Below, in pieces: positions 1-6,000 of a DNA stretch of 6,206 bases. Location of the stretch: assembly GCA_017848205.1 (NCBI GenBank), contig JAGDDO010000249.1, positions 1-6,206 on the forward strand, in the 5' to 3' direction. The notes beneath the pieces were generated by a model that ran no database searches, was not told where the DNA came from, and saw nothing but the letters and a program-made list of their open reading frames with translations. Position 1 is the stretch's first letter. Each line of letters begins with the position of its first letter. Both the position numbers and the translations under genes were made by a program. This stretch comes from Oscillospiraceae bacterium. GTDB taxonomy: Bacteria; Bacillota_A; Clostridia; Oscillospirales; Ruminococcaceae.

Positions 1-296
1 CCGCAGCAGATAACGTCGTTTACACACATAGCAACGCAGTCGATACCAACTGTGTCATGCTTGTCCATAAGGAAAGCGATCTTGAGCTTTGTACCAACGC
101 CGTCTGTACCTGAAACGAGTACAGGCTTGCTTATACCGGTAAGATCAAGTTCAAAAAGGCCGCCGAATCCGCCGATGCCTGAGAGAACTCCGCTTGTCAT
201 TGTCTTGGCAACGTGAGCCTTCATAAGCTCTACAGCCTTATAACCAGCTGTTACGTCAACGCCGGCTTCTTTATAGCTTTCTGAAAAACTTTTCAT
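1..296 (-). CDS. purM: Phosphoribosylformylglycinamidine cyclo-ligase (AIR synthetase), N-terminal part, cut by window edge
   Basis: PurM converts formylglycinamidine ribonucleotide (FGAM) plus ATP to aminoimidazole ribonucleotide (AIR), the fifth step of cytosolic purine synthesis. Only the first 98 codons are present; the rest lies beyond the left edge. The translation begins [20 protein letters not shown] and carries family hallmarks: the YKxAGVD start, [11 protein letters not shown] at about residues 40-50, the ATP-site SGTDGVGTK at 62-70 and [11 protein letters not shown] at 84-94. The ATG at 294-296 is preceded by GGAGG (304-308) with a 7-nt spacer, which fixes the start. It lies 32 nt after purF on the same strand with no terminator between them, so it is the fourth gene visible in the pur operon. 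The identification rests on several near-invariant motifs and is secure despite truncation. Confidence 0.96.
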   Translation of the reverse strand, partial: MKSFSESYKEAGVDVTAGYKAVELMKAHVAKTMTSGVLSGIGGFGGLFELDLTGISKPVLVSGTDGVGTKLKIAFLMDKHDTVGIDCVAMCVNDVICC

Positions 297-328
297 TTAT
301 TTTCCTCCGTATGAGTTGTTTGTCCGCG

Positions 329-1750
329 TCATTCCTTGCCGTCCCAGCAGTAGCTGCAGAGGTTGCATGCCGGAAGACCGATTGCCTTTACAGTTCCTTC
401 AAGTGACTGGAACTCAAGTGATGTAAGCTTAAGTCTCTTACAGATCTCGTTTCTGAGTCTCTGGCCACGTTCAGTGTTTGTATCGCTGTATTCAGCAATG
501 TACTTAACGCCTTCAGCGCCTTCAAACTCATCTATAATTTTTCTTGCGATAAGATCAAGTTCAGAATTGCTTCTTGAGAAGTTGAGATATTTGCATCCGT
601 ACATGATAGGCGGACAAGCTGATCTCATGTGAACTTCCTTCGCACCGTTTGCATAAAGGAATTCAACTGTTTCACGAAGCTGTGTACCTCTTACGATACT
701 GTCATCAACGAAAAGAAGCTTCTTGCCGCTTATGAGTTCGTGTACCGGAATGAGCTTCATCTTTGCAACCTGATTTCTGATTGTCTGGTTCTGAGGCATG
801 AAGCTTCTCGGCCATGTAGGAGTGTACTTGATAAAAGGTCTTGCAAACGGGATACCGCTTCGGTTAGCGTAGCCGATAGCGTGCGGAACACCTGAATCAG
901 GAATACCGCAGATGTAGTCAACATCCGGAAGCTTTCCGTTTGCCATATCCTGCTCAGCCATTATCTCGCCGTTTCTTGTACGCATAACTTCTACGTTTAC
1001 ACCTTCGTAAACAGCGGTAGGATAGCCGTAGTAGGTCCAGAGGAATGAACAGATCTTAAGATCTTTCGTTCTTTCTGACAGAATATCGTAACCCTTTGAA
1101 GTAAGGTTGATTATTTCACCAGGTCCGAGTTCATAGCAGGTCTCGTAGCCGAGTTTCTGGTATGAGAACGACTCGAATGACAGGCAGTATCCGTCCTCAC
1201 GCTTGCCCACGAGAATAGGAAGTCTTCCCTCTTTGTCTCTGGCTGCGATGATACCGTCTTTTGTAAGTATCATGAGTGATACTGTACCGTTTATTTTCTG
1301 CTGAACGTATTTAATACCTTCAGTAAATGTTGATTTCTGAGCAATAAGAGCACCTACAAGGTCACTTGAATTGATGCTTCCGCTGCTCATTGTTTCAAAG
1401 CTTGCACATCCTGAATCGAGGAGTTCCTCTTCGAGTTCACGCGCATTGTTTATGATGCCTATTGTACAGACAGCGTATACACCAAGCTTTGAACGAACGA
1501 GGATCGGCTGAGGATCTGTATCGCTGATACAGACGATACACATGTTGCCTTCCATTTCCTCAATGTCTTTTTCAAACTTTGTTCTGAAAGGAGAATTTTC
1601 GATGCTGTGGATAGCTCTCTGGAAACCCTTTGATGCAGAATAAGCGGTCATACCGCCTCTTCTTGTACCGAGATGTGAATGATAGTCAGTGCCGAAGAAT
1701 ACATCTGTTATACAGTTGTGTTCTGAAGCAGCTCCAAAAAATCCGCCCAT
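329..1750 (-). CDS. purF: Amidophosphoribosyltransferase (PurF type) with a degenerate glutaminase domain
   Basis: PurF makes 5-phosphoribosylamine from PRPP, the committed step of purine synthesis, normally using ammonia from glutamine released by an N-terminal Ntn-hydrolase domain. The 473-aa product keeps that fold (about 1-225; see ILTKDGIIAARD 161-172 and LGPGEI 208-213) and an intact phosphoribosyltransferase domain: IPDSGVPHAIGYA 283-295, the flexible-loop RSFMPQNQTIR 315-325 and the PRPP loop FVDDSIVRGT 347-356. Presumed 4Fe-4S ligands, as in the Bacillus enzyme, are C234, C386, C465 and C468. The oddity is the start: residues 1-6 are MGGFFG instead of MCGxxG, so the nucleophilic cysteine is glycine, and the motifs supplying R73, N101 and D127 in E. 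coli are replaced. The ATG follows the purC stop by 3 nt; that stop is in the same frame, so no N-terminal extension is possible. A GGTGAG inside the purC end may serve as ribosome binding site, suggesting translational coupling. The family call is secure; glutamine use is doubtful. Confidence 0.93.
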   Translation of the reverse strand: MGGFFGAASEHNCITDVFFGTDYHSHLGTRRGGMTAYSASKGFQRAIHSIENSPFRTKFEKDIEEMEGNMCIVCISDTDPQPILVRSKLGVYAVCTIGIINNARELEEELLDSGCASFETMSSGSINSSDLVGALIAQKSTFTEGIKYVQQKINGTVSLMILTKDGIIAARDKEGRLPILVGKREDGYCLSFESFSYQKLGYETCYELGPGEIINLTSKGYDILSERTKDLKICSFLWTYYGYPTAVYEGVNVEVMRTRNGEIMAEQDMANGKLPDVDYICGIPDSGVPHAIGYANRSGIPFARPFIKYTPTWPRSFMPQNQTIRNQVAKMKLIPVHELISGKKLLFVDDSIVRGTQLRETVEFLYANGAKEVHMRSACPPIMYGCKYLNFSRSNSELDLIARKIIDEFEGAEGVKYIAEYSDTNTERGQRLRNEICKRLKLTSLEFQSLEGTVKAIGLPACNLCSYCWDGKE

Positions 1751-1753
1751 CGA

Positions 1754-2470
1754 TTACTCACCCATAAGTCTCTTCATGATTTCCTGGTAAGCTTCTTCAA
1801 CGCCGCCCATATCTCTGCGGAAACGGTCCTTGTCGAGCTTTTCGTGAGTTGTGCTGTCCCAGAAGCGGCATGTATCAGGTGAGATCTCGTCAGCAAGAAT
1901 GATCTGATCGTGGAAACGGCCGAATTCGATCTTGAAGTCGATAAGGTCGATGTTCATCTTCTTGAAGAAGTCCTTCATGAAGTCATTTACCATGAAAGCG
2001 TCCTTGGGGATTGTTTCGATTTCTTCCTTGGTAGCAAGACCGAGACCAAGTGCATAGTAGTCATTGATGAAAGGATCGCCGAGGTCATCGTTCTTGTAGC
2101 TGAATTCGAGTGTAGGCTGCTTGAGAGGTGTGCCTTCTTCGATACCGAGCTTCTTTGAGAAGCTTCCTGCTGCTACGTTTCTTACGATTACTTCGAGAGG
2201 AACGATCTCAACCTTCTTAACGATTGTTTCACGGTCGTTGATCTCCTTAACGAGGTGTGTAGGAACGCCTGCTTTTTCAAGAAGTCCGAACATGTAGTTT
2301 GTCATTCTGTTGTTGATAACGCCCTTGCCGGCAATTGTACCCTTCTTTTCGCCGTTGAATGCTGTAGCATCATCCTTGTATGATACGATTACATAGTCAG
2401 GATCAGATGTTGCGAATACCTTCTTAGCCTTTCCTTCGTAAAGCTGTTCAGTTTTCTGTAAATTTTCCAT
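1754..2470 (-). CDS. purC: Phosphoribosylaminoimidazole-succinocarboxamide synthase (SAICAR synthetase)
   Basis: PurC joins CAIR and aspartate using ATP to give SAICAR, the step after PurE in cytosolic purine synthesis. The 238-aa length matches the short single-domain bacterial form (about 237 aa in E. coli). Visible signatures are [10 protein letters not shown] at 10-19 (nucleotide-binding loop), [11 protein letters not shown] at 30-40, [11 protein letters not shown] at 93-103, the DFKIEFGRF strand at 178-186 and the family signature [14 protein letters not shown] at 192-205. Nothing in it looks truncated or unusual. The ATG at 2468-2470 is preceded by GGAG (2479-2482) with an 8-nt gap. It sits between purE (59-nt gap) and purF (3-nt gap), so it is probably cotranscribed with both and translationally coupled to purF. 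No internal promoter or terminator was convincing in the purE-purC gap. Confidence 0.98.
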   Translation of the reverse strand: MENLQKTEQLYEGKAKKVFATSDPDYVIVSYKDDATAFNGEKKGTIAGKGVINNRMTNYMFGLLEKAGVPTHLVKEINDRETIVKKVEIVPLEVIVRNVAAGSFSKKLGIEEGTPLKQPTLEFSYKNDDLGDPFINDYYALGLGLATKEEIETIPKDAFMVNDFMKDFFKKMNIDLIDFKIEFGRFHDQIILADEISPDTCRFWDSTTHEKLDKDRFRRDMGGVEEAYQEIMKRLMGE

Positions 2471-2529
2471 AATAATAACTCCGTTTCCCGCTTTTACGCG
2501 ATATGTATTACTTTAATTTATTATTAAAA

Positions 2530-3033
2530 TCAGATAAGTTCCTTGATGGTATTCTGGAGCTTCTGATCCTTTTCAGCGATTGTCTTTTTCATCTGAGCCT
2601 TCATGTCTGTAAGCTTTGCAGCAAGATCACTGTCTGAAAGAGCAAGTATCTGAACTGCAAGAAGCGCTGCATTGGCTGCACCGTTTATAGCAACTGTTGC
2701 TACTGGAACACCCTTAGGCATCTGTACTGTTGCGAGAAGTGCGTCCATACCGTCAAGACGTGATGACTCCATAGGAATTCCGATGACCGGAAGAATAGTA
2801 TAGGCTGCAAGAACACCTGCGAGATGAGCTGCCATACCAGCTGCAGCAATGATAACACCGAAACCGTTAGCTGCTGCATTCTTTGAAAACTCAGCTGCTT
2901 CCTCAGGTGTACGGTGAGCTGACATTACATGGATCTCAAACTCAACACCAAAATTCTTAAGTTCTTTTGCCGCATCCTTAACTACAGGAAGATCACTGTC
3001 ACTGCCCATAATTATAGCTACTTTCTTTGCCAT
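2530..3033 (-). CDS. purE: 5-(carboxyamino)imidazole ribonucleotide mutase / AIR carboxylase, PurE
   Basis: PurE produces CAIR, either by rearranging N5-CAIR made by PurK (class I) or by direct CO2 addition to AIR (class II). The 167-aa product has the family's size and motifs: MGSDSD at 9-14 (phosphate-binding loop), SAHRTP at 38-43 with the expected active-site histidine H40, [11 protein letters not shown] at 63-73, and [21 protein letters not shown] at 102-122. SAHRTP is class I-like, but the 60s loop reads GMAAHLAG rather than the GGAAHLPG usual in PurK-dependent enzymes. No purK is adjacent: purC follows directly, as in the clostridial purECFMNHD order. The start at 3031-3033 is well supported by a perfect AGGAGG (3045-3050) 11 nt upstream. 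It is the first gene of the operon, behind a promoter at 3210-3238 and a long leader. The family is certain; which class of chemistry it performs is not decided here. Confidence 0.98.
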   Translation of the reverse strand: MAKKVAIIMGSDSDLPVVKDAAKELKNFGVEFEIHVMSAHRTPEEAAEFSKNAAANGFGVIIAAAGMAAHLAGVLAAYTILPVIGIPMESSRLDGMDALLATVQMPKGVPVATVAINGAANAALLAVQILALSDSDLAAKLTDMKAQMKKTIAEKDQKLQNTIKELI

Positions 3034-3050
3034 GTCTGAAATAACCTCCT

Positions 3051-3084
3051 AAAACAAATATAACTGCGACATAGTCACAGTTAT
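3051..3084 (-). promoter_or_regulatory. Leader hairpin just before the purE ribosome binding site, possible attenuator
   Basis: On the minus strand, bases 3084-3060 form a stem of 11 pairs (one G-U) with a 3-nt loop: arms 3074-3084 and 3060-3070, loop 3071-3073. It is followed by the T-rich ATTTGTTTT (3059-3051) and then directly by the purE AGGAGG at 3050-3045. A stem with a U-rich tail between promoter and first gene would fit a weak intrinsic terminator or a structure that limits ribosome access. The U tract is interrupted, so termination may be inefficient. The hairpin is read directly from the sequence; the regulatory role is inferred. No known purine riboswitch core was recognised next to it. 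Confidence 0.5.
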
Positions 3085-3167
3085 TAGAATACAATATATC
3101 TATAAAAATTTACAGGTATGCTGTTACTTGAAAAACATGAAGAAGAAAATGATATTCTGTAATTCAT
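3084..3167 (-). CDS. Possible 27-aa leader peptide upstream of purE
   Basis: A short frame starts at ATG 3165-3167 and stops at TAA 3084-3086. It encodes a 27-residue peptide beginning MNYRISFSSSC, rich in serine, tyrosine and phenylalanine, with no recognisable domain. GAGGTG ends 5 nt before the ATG and could act as a ribosome binding site. The frame lies entirely inside the predicted purE leader RNA, and its stop codon touches the first base of the 3060-3084 hairpin. That geometry resembles translated leaders that control a downstream hairpin, but such short frames arise easily by chance in AT-rich DNA. Whether it is translated is unknown; conservation in relatives would decide. Confidence 0.22.
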   Translation of the reverse strand: MNYRISFSSSCFSSNSIPVNFYRYIVF

Positions 3168-3209
3168 AACAACACCTCATAAATCTGATTATACAGTCGT
3201 CTAAAAAAT

Positions 3210-3238
3210 ATTATACAATATTCTATCCGTTTTTTCAA
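3210..3238 (-). promoter_or_regulatory. Sigma-A type promoter of the pur operon
   Basis: Reading the minus strand, TTGAAA (3238-3233) and TATAAT (3215-3210) are separated by exactly 17 nt, a near-consensus housekeeping promoter (5/6 and 6/6 matches). Transcription would start near 3203, giving a leader of about 170 nt before purE. It lies downstream of the transporter's terminator, so the pur operon appears to be an independent transcription unit. A second TTGACA occurs just upstream (near 3250) but is 30 nt from this -10 and so not its partner. Confidence 0.8.
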
Positions 3239-3276
3239 CAGTTTTGTCAAAAAAAAATTTATAAAACTTGACCTTA

Positions 3277-3292
3277 AAAAATCGGTTTTTTA
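3277..3292. promoter_or_regulatory. AT-rich near-palindromic motif upstream of the purE promoter, shared with the transporter promoter
   Basis: AAAAATCGGTTTTTTA lies about 40 nt upstream of the purE -35 element. A 15/16 identical copy (AAAAATCGGCTTTTTA) lies at 4785-4800 inside the transporter promoter. On the minus strand it reads AAAAACCGATTTTT, matching 11 of 13 positions of the Bacillus PurR box as I remember it (AWWWCCGAACWWT). Flanking A and T tracts inflate such matches, so this is only a candidate operator. Confidence 0.3.
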
Positions 3293-3300
3293 TACATTCT

Positions 3301-3338
3301 ATAAAAACAAAACCCGGAATCTGAAAAAGAATCCGGGT
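3301..3338 (-). terminator. Intrinsic terminator downstream of the OFA transporter gene
   Basis: On the minus strand ACCCGGA (3338-3332) pairs perfectly with TCCGGGT (3318-3312), with two further pairs possible inside after one mismatch. The run TTTGTTTTTAT follows (3311-3301). A GC-rich stem followed at once by a U tract, 25 nt after the transporter stop codon, is a standard rho-independent terminator. It separates the transporter from the pur operon promoter. Confidence 0.9.
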
Positions 3339-3363
3339 AAGTGTTTTATAAGTAATTAAAAGA

Positions 3364-4716
3364 TCACTTTTTAGCTGCTGCAAGAGCCTTGTCAGATTTA
3401 CGTACAAGGAAGAGTGAAAGAAGAAGAGCAACTATATAAAGTGCTATTGTGAAATAAAGAACGTTCTGGTATCCTACAGGATTGATCAGGATAGCCTTGC
3501 CTGAAGCATCAGTACCGTGTTCAATGAACTCGCCTGAGTGGTTTACAATGTATGTAGCAACCTGATTTCCTGTGAGACCTGCAAATGCCCATGCAGAAAG
3601 AGTGATACCGTGGATAGCGGAAATAGAACCCATTCCGTAGTGGTCAGAAAGAAGTGTAGGAACGTTTGAGAAGCCGCCGCCGTATCCGGCATTTACTATG
3701 AAGATGAGTGCAAGCACGAGGAAGATAAGAAGTCCGTTGCCTTCGCCGTTCTTGATACCCTGAGTTACCATTACAATACCTTTAAATGCGATAGAAAGAA
3801 TAAAGATGAGCTTGTAGATAGTGTTTCTGTCCTTCATTGTGTCAGCCCATGCAGAGAAACCAAGACGTCCGCCTGCATTGAATACTGCTGAGATTGTTGA
3901 GATAAGACCTGCATAAGCTACGAGACCTACACACTTAACGATCATCTTTTCCTGTGAGATAAGAGCAAGACCGCATGTAATGTTGATGTAGAACATTACC
4001 CAGATACCGATATAGTTTGTGATAGGCTTTGTCTTGAGAGTAGCCATGATCGAAGGCTTTTCGCCCTTGCCTGTAGGTTCAACCCAGCCGGCAGGCTTTG
4101 CAAGGAGAAGATGACCAACGAACATCATTACGAAGTAAACACCTGCAAGAATGAAGAACATCTTGTAGATACCTGTTTCACCGAGGCCTTCGAGCATACC
4201 CTGCATGATTGGTGAAGCGATAGCCTTGGCAGCACCGAAACCGGCAACAGCAAGACCTGTTGCGAGACCTTTACGGTCCTGGAACCAGAGCATAAGAGTC
4301 TTTACAGGTGAAAGATAACCTGTACCGAGGCCTATACCCATGATAAAGCCGTAGCAGATATAAATGCCTACAAGAGCAAAAGGACTGCCCTTATGTAAAC
4401 CGCCGTATCTGATGAAAAATCCTGTTCCGGCCATACCTACTGAAAAACAGATAGTAGCGATAAGAGATGATTTGTGGATATCCTTTTCAACAACGTTGCC
4501 AAGGAAAGCCGCAGACATTCCGAGGAAGAAGATAGCGAAGCTGAATGCCCATTCAACCGCACCCTTTGAATAGCCGATATACTCTGAAATTTCCTGTGAG
4601 AAGATCGACCAGCAGTAAACCGTACCGATACTGCAGTGCAGAAGCAGTGCGGGAATAGCGGCACGCACCCATTTGTTTGAACGCCAGCCACTATTAGTTG
4701 TGGTTTCATTACCCAT
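3364..4716 (-). CDS. MFS transporter of the oxalate/formate antiporter (OFA) family
   Basis: The product is a 450-residue inner-membrane major facilitator with about 12 hydrophobic segments, split by a polar central loop (about 207-230, between TM6 and TM7). OFA-like features are the N-terminal stretch RAAIPALLLHCSIGTVYCWSIF (18-39, TM1), the TM4-TM5 region GIGLGTGYLSPVKT (127-140) and the conserved loop DRKGLATGLAVAGFG (147-161). NAGGRLGF at 280-287 lies in a TM8-like segment and NAGYGGGFSNVPTLLSDHYG at 342-361 around TM10. Family members move small organic acids such as oxalate, formate or pyruvate. I see no lysine in the TM11 segment (about 365-390), where OxlT has its essential K355, so oxalate is unlikely and the substrate is open. 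The start at 4714-4716 is chosen over a longer frame (4746) because AGGAG (4726-4730) lies 9 nt upstream of it. It has its own promoter and terminator and looks monocistronic. Confidence 0.88.
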   Translation of the reverse strand: MGNETTTNSGWRSNKWVRAAIPALLLHCSIGTVYCWSIFSQEISEYIGYSKGAVEWAFSFAIFFLGMSAAFLGNVVEKDIHKSSLIATICFSVGMAGTGFFIRYGGLHKGSPFALVGIYICYGFIMGIGLGTGYLSPVKTLMLWFQDRKGLATGLAVAGFGAAKAIASPIMQGMLEGLGETGIYKMFFILAGVYFVMMFVGHLLLAKPAGWVEPTGKGEKPSIMATLKTKPITNYIGIWVMFYINITCGLALISQEKMIVKCVGLVAYAGLISTISAVFNAGGRLGFSAWADTMKDRNTIYKLIFILSIAFKGIVMVTQGIKNGEGNGLLIFLVLALIFIVNAGYGGGFSNVPTLLSDHYGMGSISAIHGITLSAWAFAGLTGNQVATYIVNHSGEFIEHGTDASGKAILINPVGYQNVLYFTIALYIVALLLSLFLVRKSDKALAAAKK

Positions 4717-4776
4717 TGAGTAACACTCCTTTATCAAATTTTGCAACAGGGTTTACGCCCGACGCATATATGATTT

Positions 4777-4805
4777 ATTATACCAAAAATCGGCTTTTTA
4801 AACAA
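4777..4805 (-). promoter_or_regulatory. Promoter of the OFA transporter gene, extended -10 type
   Basis: On the minus strand TGGTATAAT gives a consensus -10 (TATAAT, 4782-4777) with the TGn extension. TTGTTT (4805-4800) stands 17 nt upstream as a weak -35; the extended -10 can compensate for that. The predicted start, near 4770, leaves about 54 nt of leader. The 16-nt AT-rich motif shared with the purE upstream region fills almost the whole spacer (4785-4800), so a protein bound there would compete with RNA polymerase. Confidence 0.7.
4785..4800. promoter_or_regulatory. Second copy of the shared AT-rich motif, within the transporter promoter spacer
   Basis: AAAAATCGGCTTTTTA differs from the copy at 3277-3292 by one base. 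It lies between the -35 and -10 elements of the transporter promoter, where a bound protein would repress. The match is direct from the sequence; the operator role is inferred and could be chance similarity of A/T tracts. Confidence 0.3.
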
Positions 4806-4891
4806 TAACATTTCGGTTACAAATCAGTTACATTTTGATTTTCGGAGCGTTTATTCCCTTCTCAGAAATTACAGATACAGAAATGAATGTA

Positions 4892-5878
4892 TCAGTTTTC
4901 CTGCGGGAACTTCAATCCCCACTGCTTTCTGCATTCGTCCATTATTTTCATGATTTCAATTGTTCCCTCATGAGGAACGAGTGCACTTTCCTTTAGGCCT
5001 TTACGGAGACATTCATGAACCTCACGTATTTCGTATTCATATCCGTTTATCTCCGGCTCGCAGATGAATTTTTCCGTAACCTGTGCGTTATTATCATAGA
5101 GCAGCGCCTCGCTTGTACAGTGAAACCAGTTTCCGAGAGTTATAAAACCTTCGGTTCCTGATACCATTGCGTTATTTGAAAGCTGAAGACGGAAACCGTT
5201 ATCTGCGGAAACAAAACGTCCGTCACTGTACTTTAAAAGAATGGTGTTGTTGATATCCACTCCGTCACTGCTTATTTCGGCCTCGCTTATTATTTCATCC
5301 GGATATCCGAAAATCGCATGTGCAAATGTAAGAGGATAAACACCAAGGTCAAGGAGAGCTCCCCCACCGCAGTCTGCACGGAACAGTCTGTCGTTTTTAT
5401 CGTAAGGAATGTAGTTGCTGAAATCTGCCTTTATGAAGTTCGGTCTGCCGATTTTTCCGGAATTTATCCATTTAAGAACTTTCAGATATACCGGACGGCA
5501 CTTCATCCACATTGCTTCCATGAAAAAGACGTTCTTTTCTTTCGCACGGTCAATTATTTCCTTAGTCATTTCTGTGTTCAGCGAAAGTGATTTTTCACAG
5601 AGGACGTTTCTTCCGTTTTCGATGCAAAGAATAGCGTCATCATAATGTGATGCCATAGGAGTCGCAATGTAAACAACATCCACGTTTTCATCTTCTGCAA
5701 GCTCCCTGTAGCTGCCGTATGCCTTTAATGATCCGTTTTCTTTAGCAAACTTTTCAGCCTTCTCTGCAGTTCTTGAAGCAACAGCATAAAGTTCAGCGTC
5801 TTCCGTCCCGTGGATTGCTTCAGCAAATGTGCGTGCTATTTTTCCGGTTCCTATTATGCCCCATCTTATTTTGTCCAT
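4892..5878 (-). CDS. Gfo/Idh/MocA family NAD(P)-dependent oxidoreductase
   Basis: This 328-aa cytosolic enzyme should oxidise or reduce a sugar, cyclitol or related polyol with NAD(P). The N-terminal Rossmann domain (about 1-122) shows GIIGTGKIA at 8-16, the dinucleotide-binding glycine loop, ASRTAEKAEKFA at 34-45, and VYIATPMASHYD at 69-80. The linker CEKSLSLN (94-101) corresponds to the family EKP motif with the catalytic lysine K96 kept and proline replaced by serine. The C-terminal domain has EAMWMKCRP at 121-129 and GGGALLDLGVYPLTFAH at 171-187, the pattern of the dihydrodiol/xylose dehydrogenase-like branch. The length is typical. I start it at ATG 5876-5878, just before the Rossmann fold and 5 nt after AGAGG (5884-5888); the longer frame to 5926 adds 16 residues outside the family pattern. 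A 175-nt gap without a clear terminator separates it from the transporter gene. The substrate cannot be told from the sequence. Confidence 0.92.
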   Translation of the reverse strand: MDKIRWGIIGTGKIARTFAEAIHGTEDAELYAVASRTAEKAEKFAKENGSLKAYGSYRELAEDENVDVVYIATPMASHYDDAILCIENGRNVLCEKSLSLNTEMTKEIIDRAKEKNVFFMEAMWMKCRPVYLKVLKWINSGKIGRPNFIKADFSNYIPYDKNDRLFRADCGGGALLDLGVYPLTFAHAIFGYPDEIISEAEISSDGVDINNTILLKYSDGRFVSADNGFRLQLSNNAMVSGTEGFITLGNWFHCTSEALLYDNNAQVTEKFICEPEINGYEYEIREVHECLRKGLKESALVPHEGTIEIMKIMDECRKQWGLKFPQEN

Positions 5879-5946
5879 ATAAACCTCTTTTCTGATGCGA
5901 AGCCTGATGATATTCAGTGTCTTCATTAATGTTTATAAACGAAATC

Positions 5947-5961
5947 GACAAATTAATTGTC
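5947..5961. promoter_or_regulatory. Palindrome at the predicted transcription start of the oxidoreductase gene, candidate operator
   Basis: GACAAATTAATTGTC has perfect 5-nt arms (GACAA/TTGTC) around a 5-nt centre. It lies 10-25 nt downstream of the -10 element on the minus strand, covering roughly +4 to +18 of the transcript. That is a common place for a repressor to sit. No regulator gene lies in the window, so the partner is unknown. Confidence 0.4.
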
Positions 5962-5971
5962 ACTGACTATA

Positions 5972-6000
5972 ATTATACAGCACATTATTATTTGCTTCAA
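5972..6000 (-). promoter_or_regulatory. Sigma-A type promoter of the oxidoreductase gene
   Basis: On the minus strand TTGAAG (6000-5995) and TATAAT (5977-5972) are 17 nt apart, a good housekeeping promoter. The expected start, near 5965, leaves a leader of about 87 nt before the chosen ATG. The -35 overlaps one arm of an inverted repeat (5996-6026). Confidence 0.7.

Noticed and set aside
2471..2529. Small CGC/GCG hairpin in the purE-purC gap as a terminator or processing site
   Set aside because: The stem is only 3 bp and has no U tract; it is ordinary intergenic sequence.
3051..3203. Guanine/adenine riboswitch in the purE leader
   Set aside because: The conserved junction and loop sequences of the purine aptamer are not visible, nor are ZTP or PRPP aptamer cores. 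Only a simple hairpin can be supported.
3201..3431. 76-codon minus-strand frame over the transporter's 3' end, the terminator and the pur promoter
   Set aside because: It is low-complexity, crosses an intrinsic terminator and the -10/-35 elements, overlaps the transporter in another frame and has no family resemblance.
4717..4746. Upstream alternative start for the transporter (10 extra residues)
   Set aside because: AGGAG at 4726-4730 is placed for the 4716 start, and would lie inside the coding region of the longer form.
4801..4891. Terminator between the oxidoreductase and the transporter
   Set aside because: Only weak 5-6 bp AT-rich inverted repeats occur (ATACA/TGTAT, AAATCA/TGATTT), with no GC stem followed by a U tract.
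5879..5926. Upstream alternative start for the oxidoreductase (16 extra residues)
   Set aside because: The Rossmann fold begins immediately after the 5878 start, which has AGAGG upstream; the extra residues do not fit the family.
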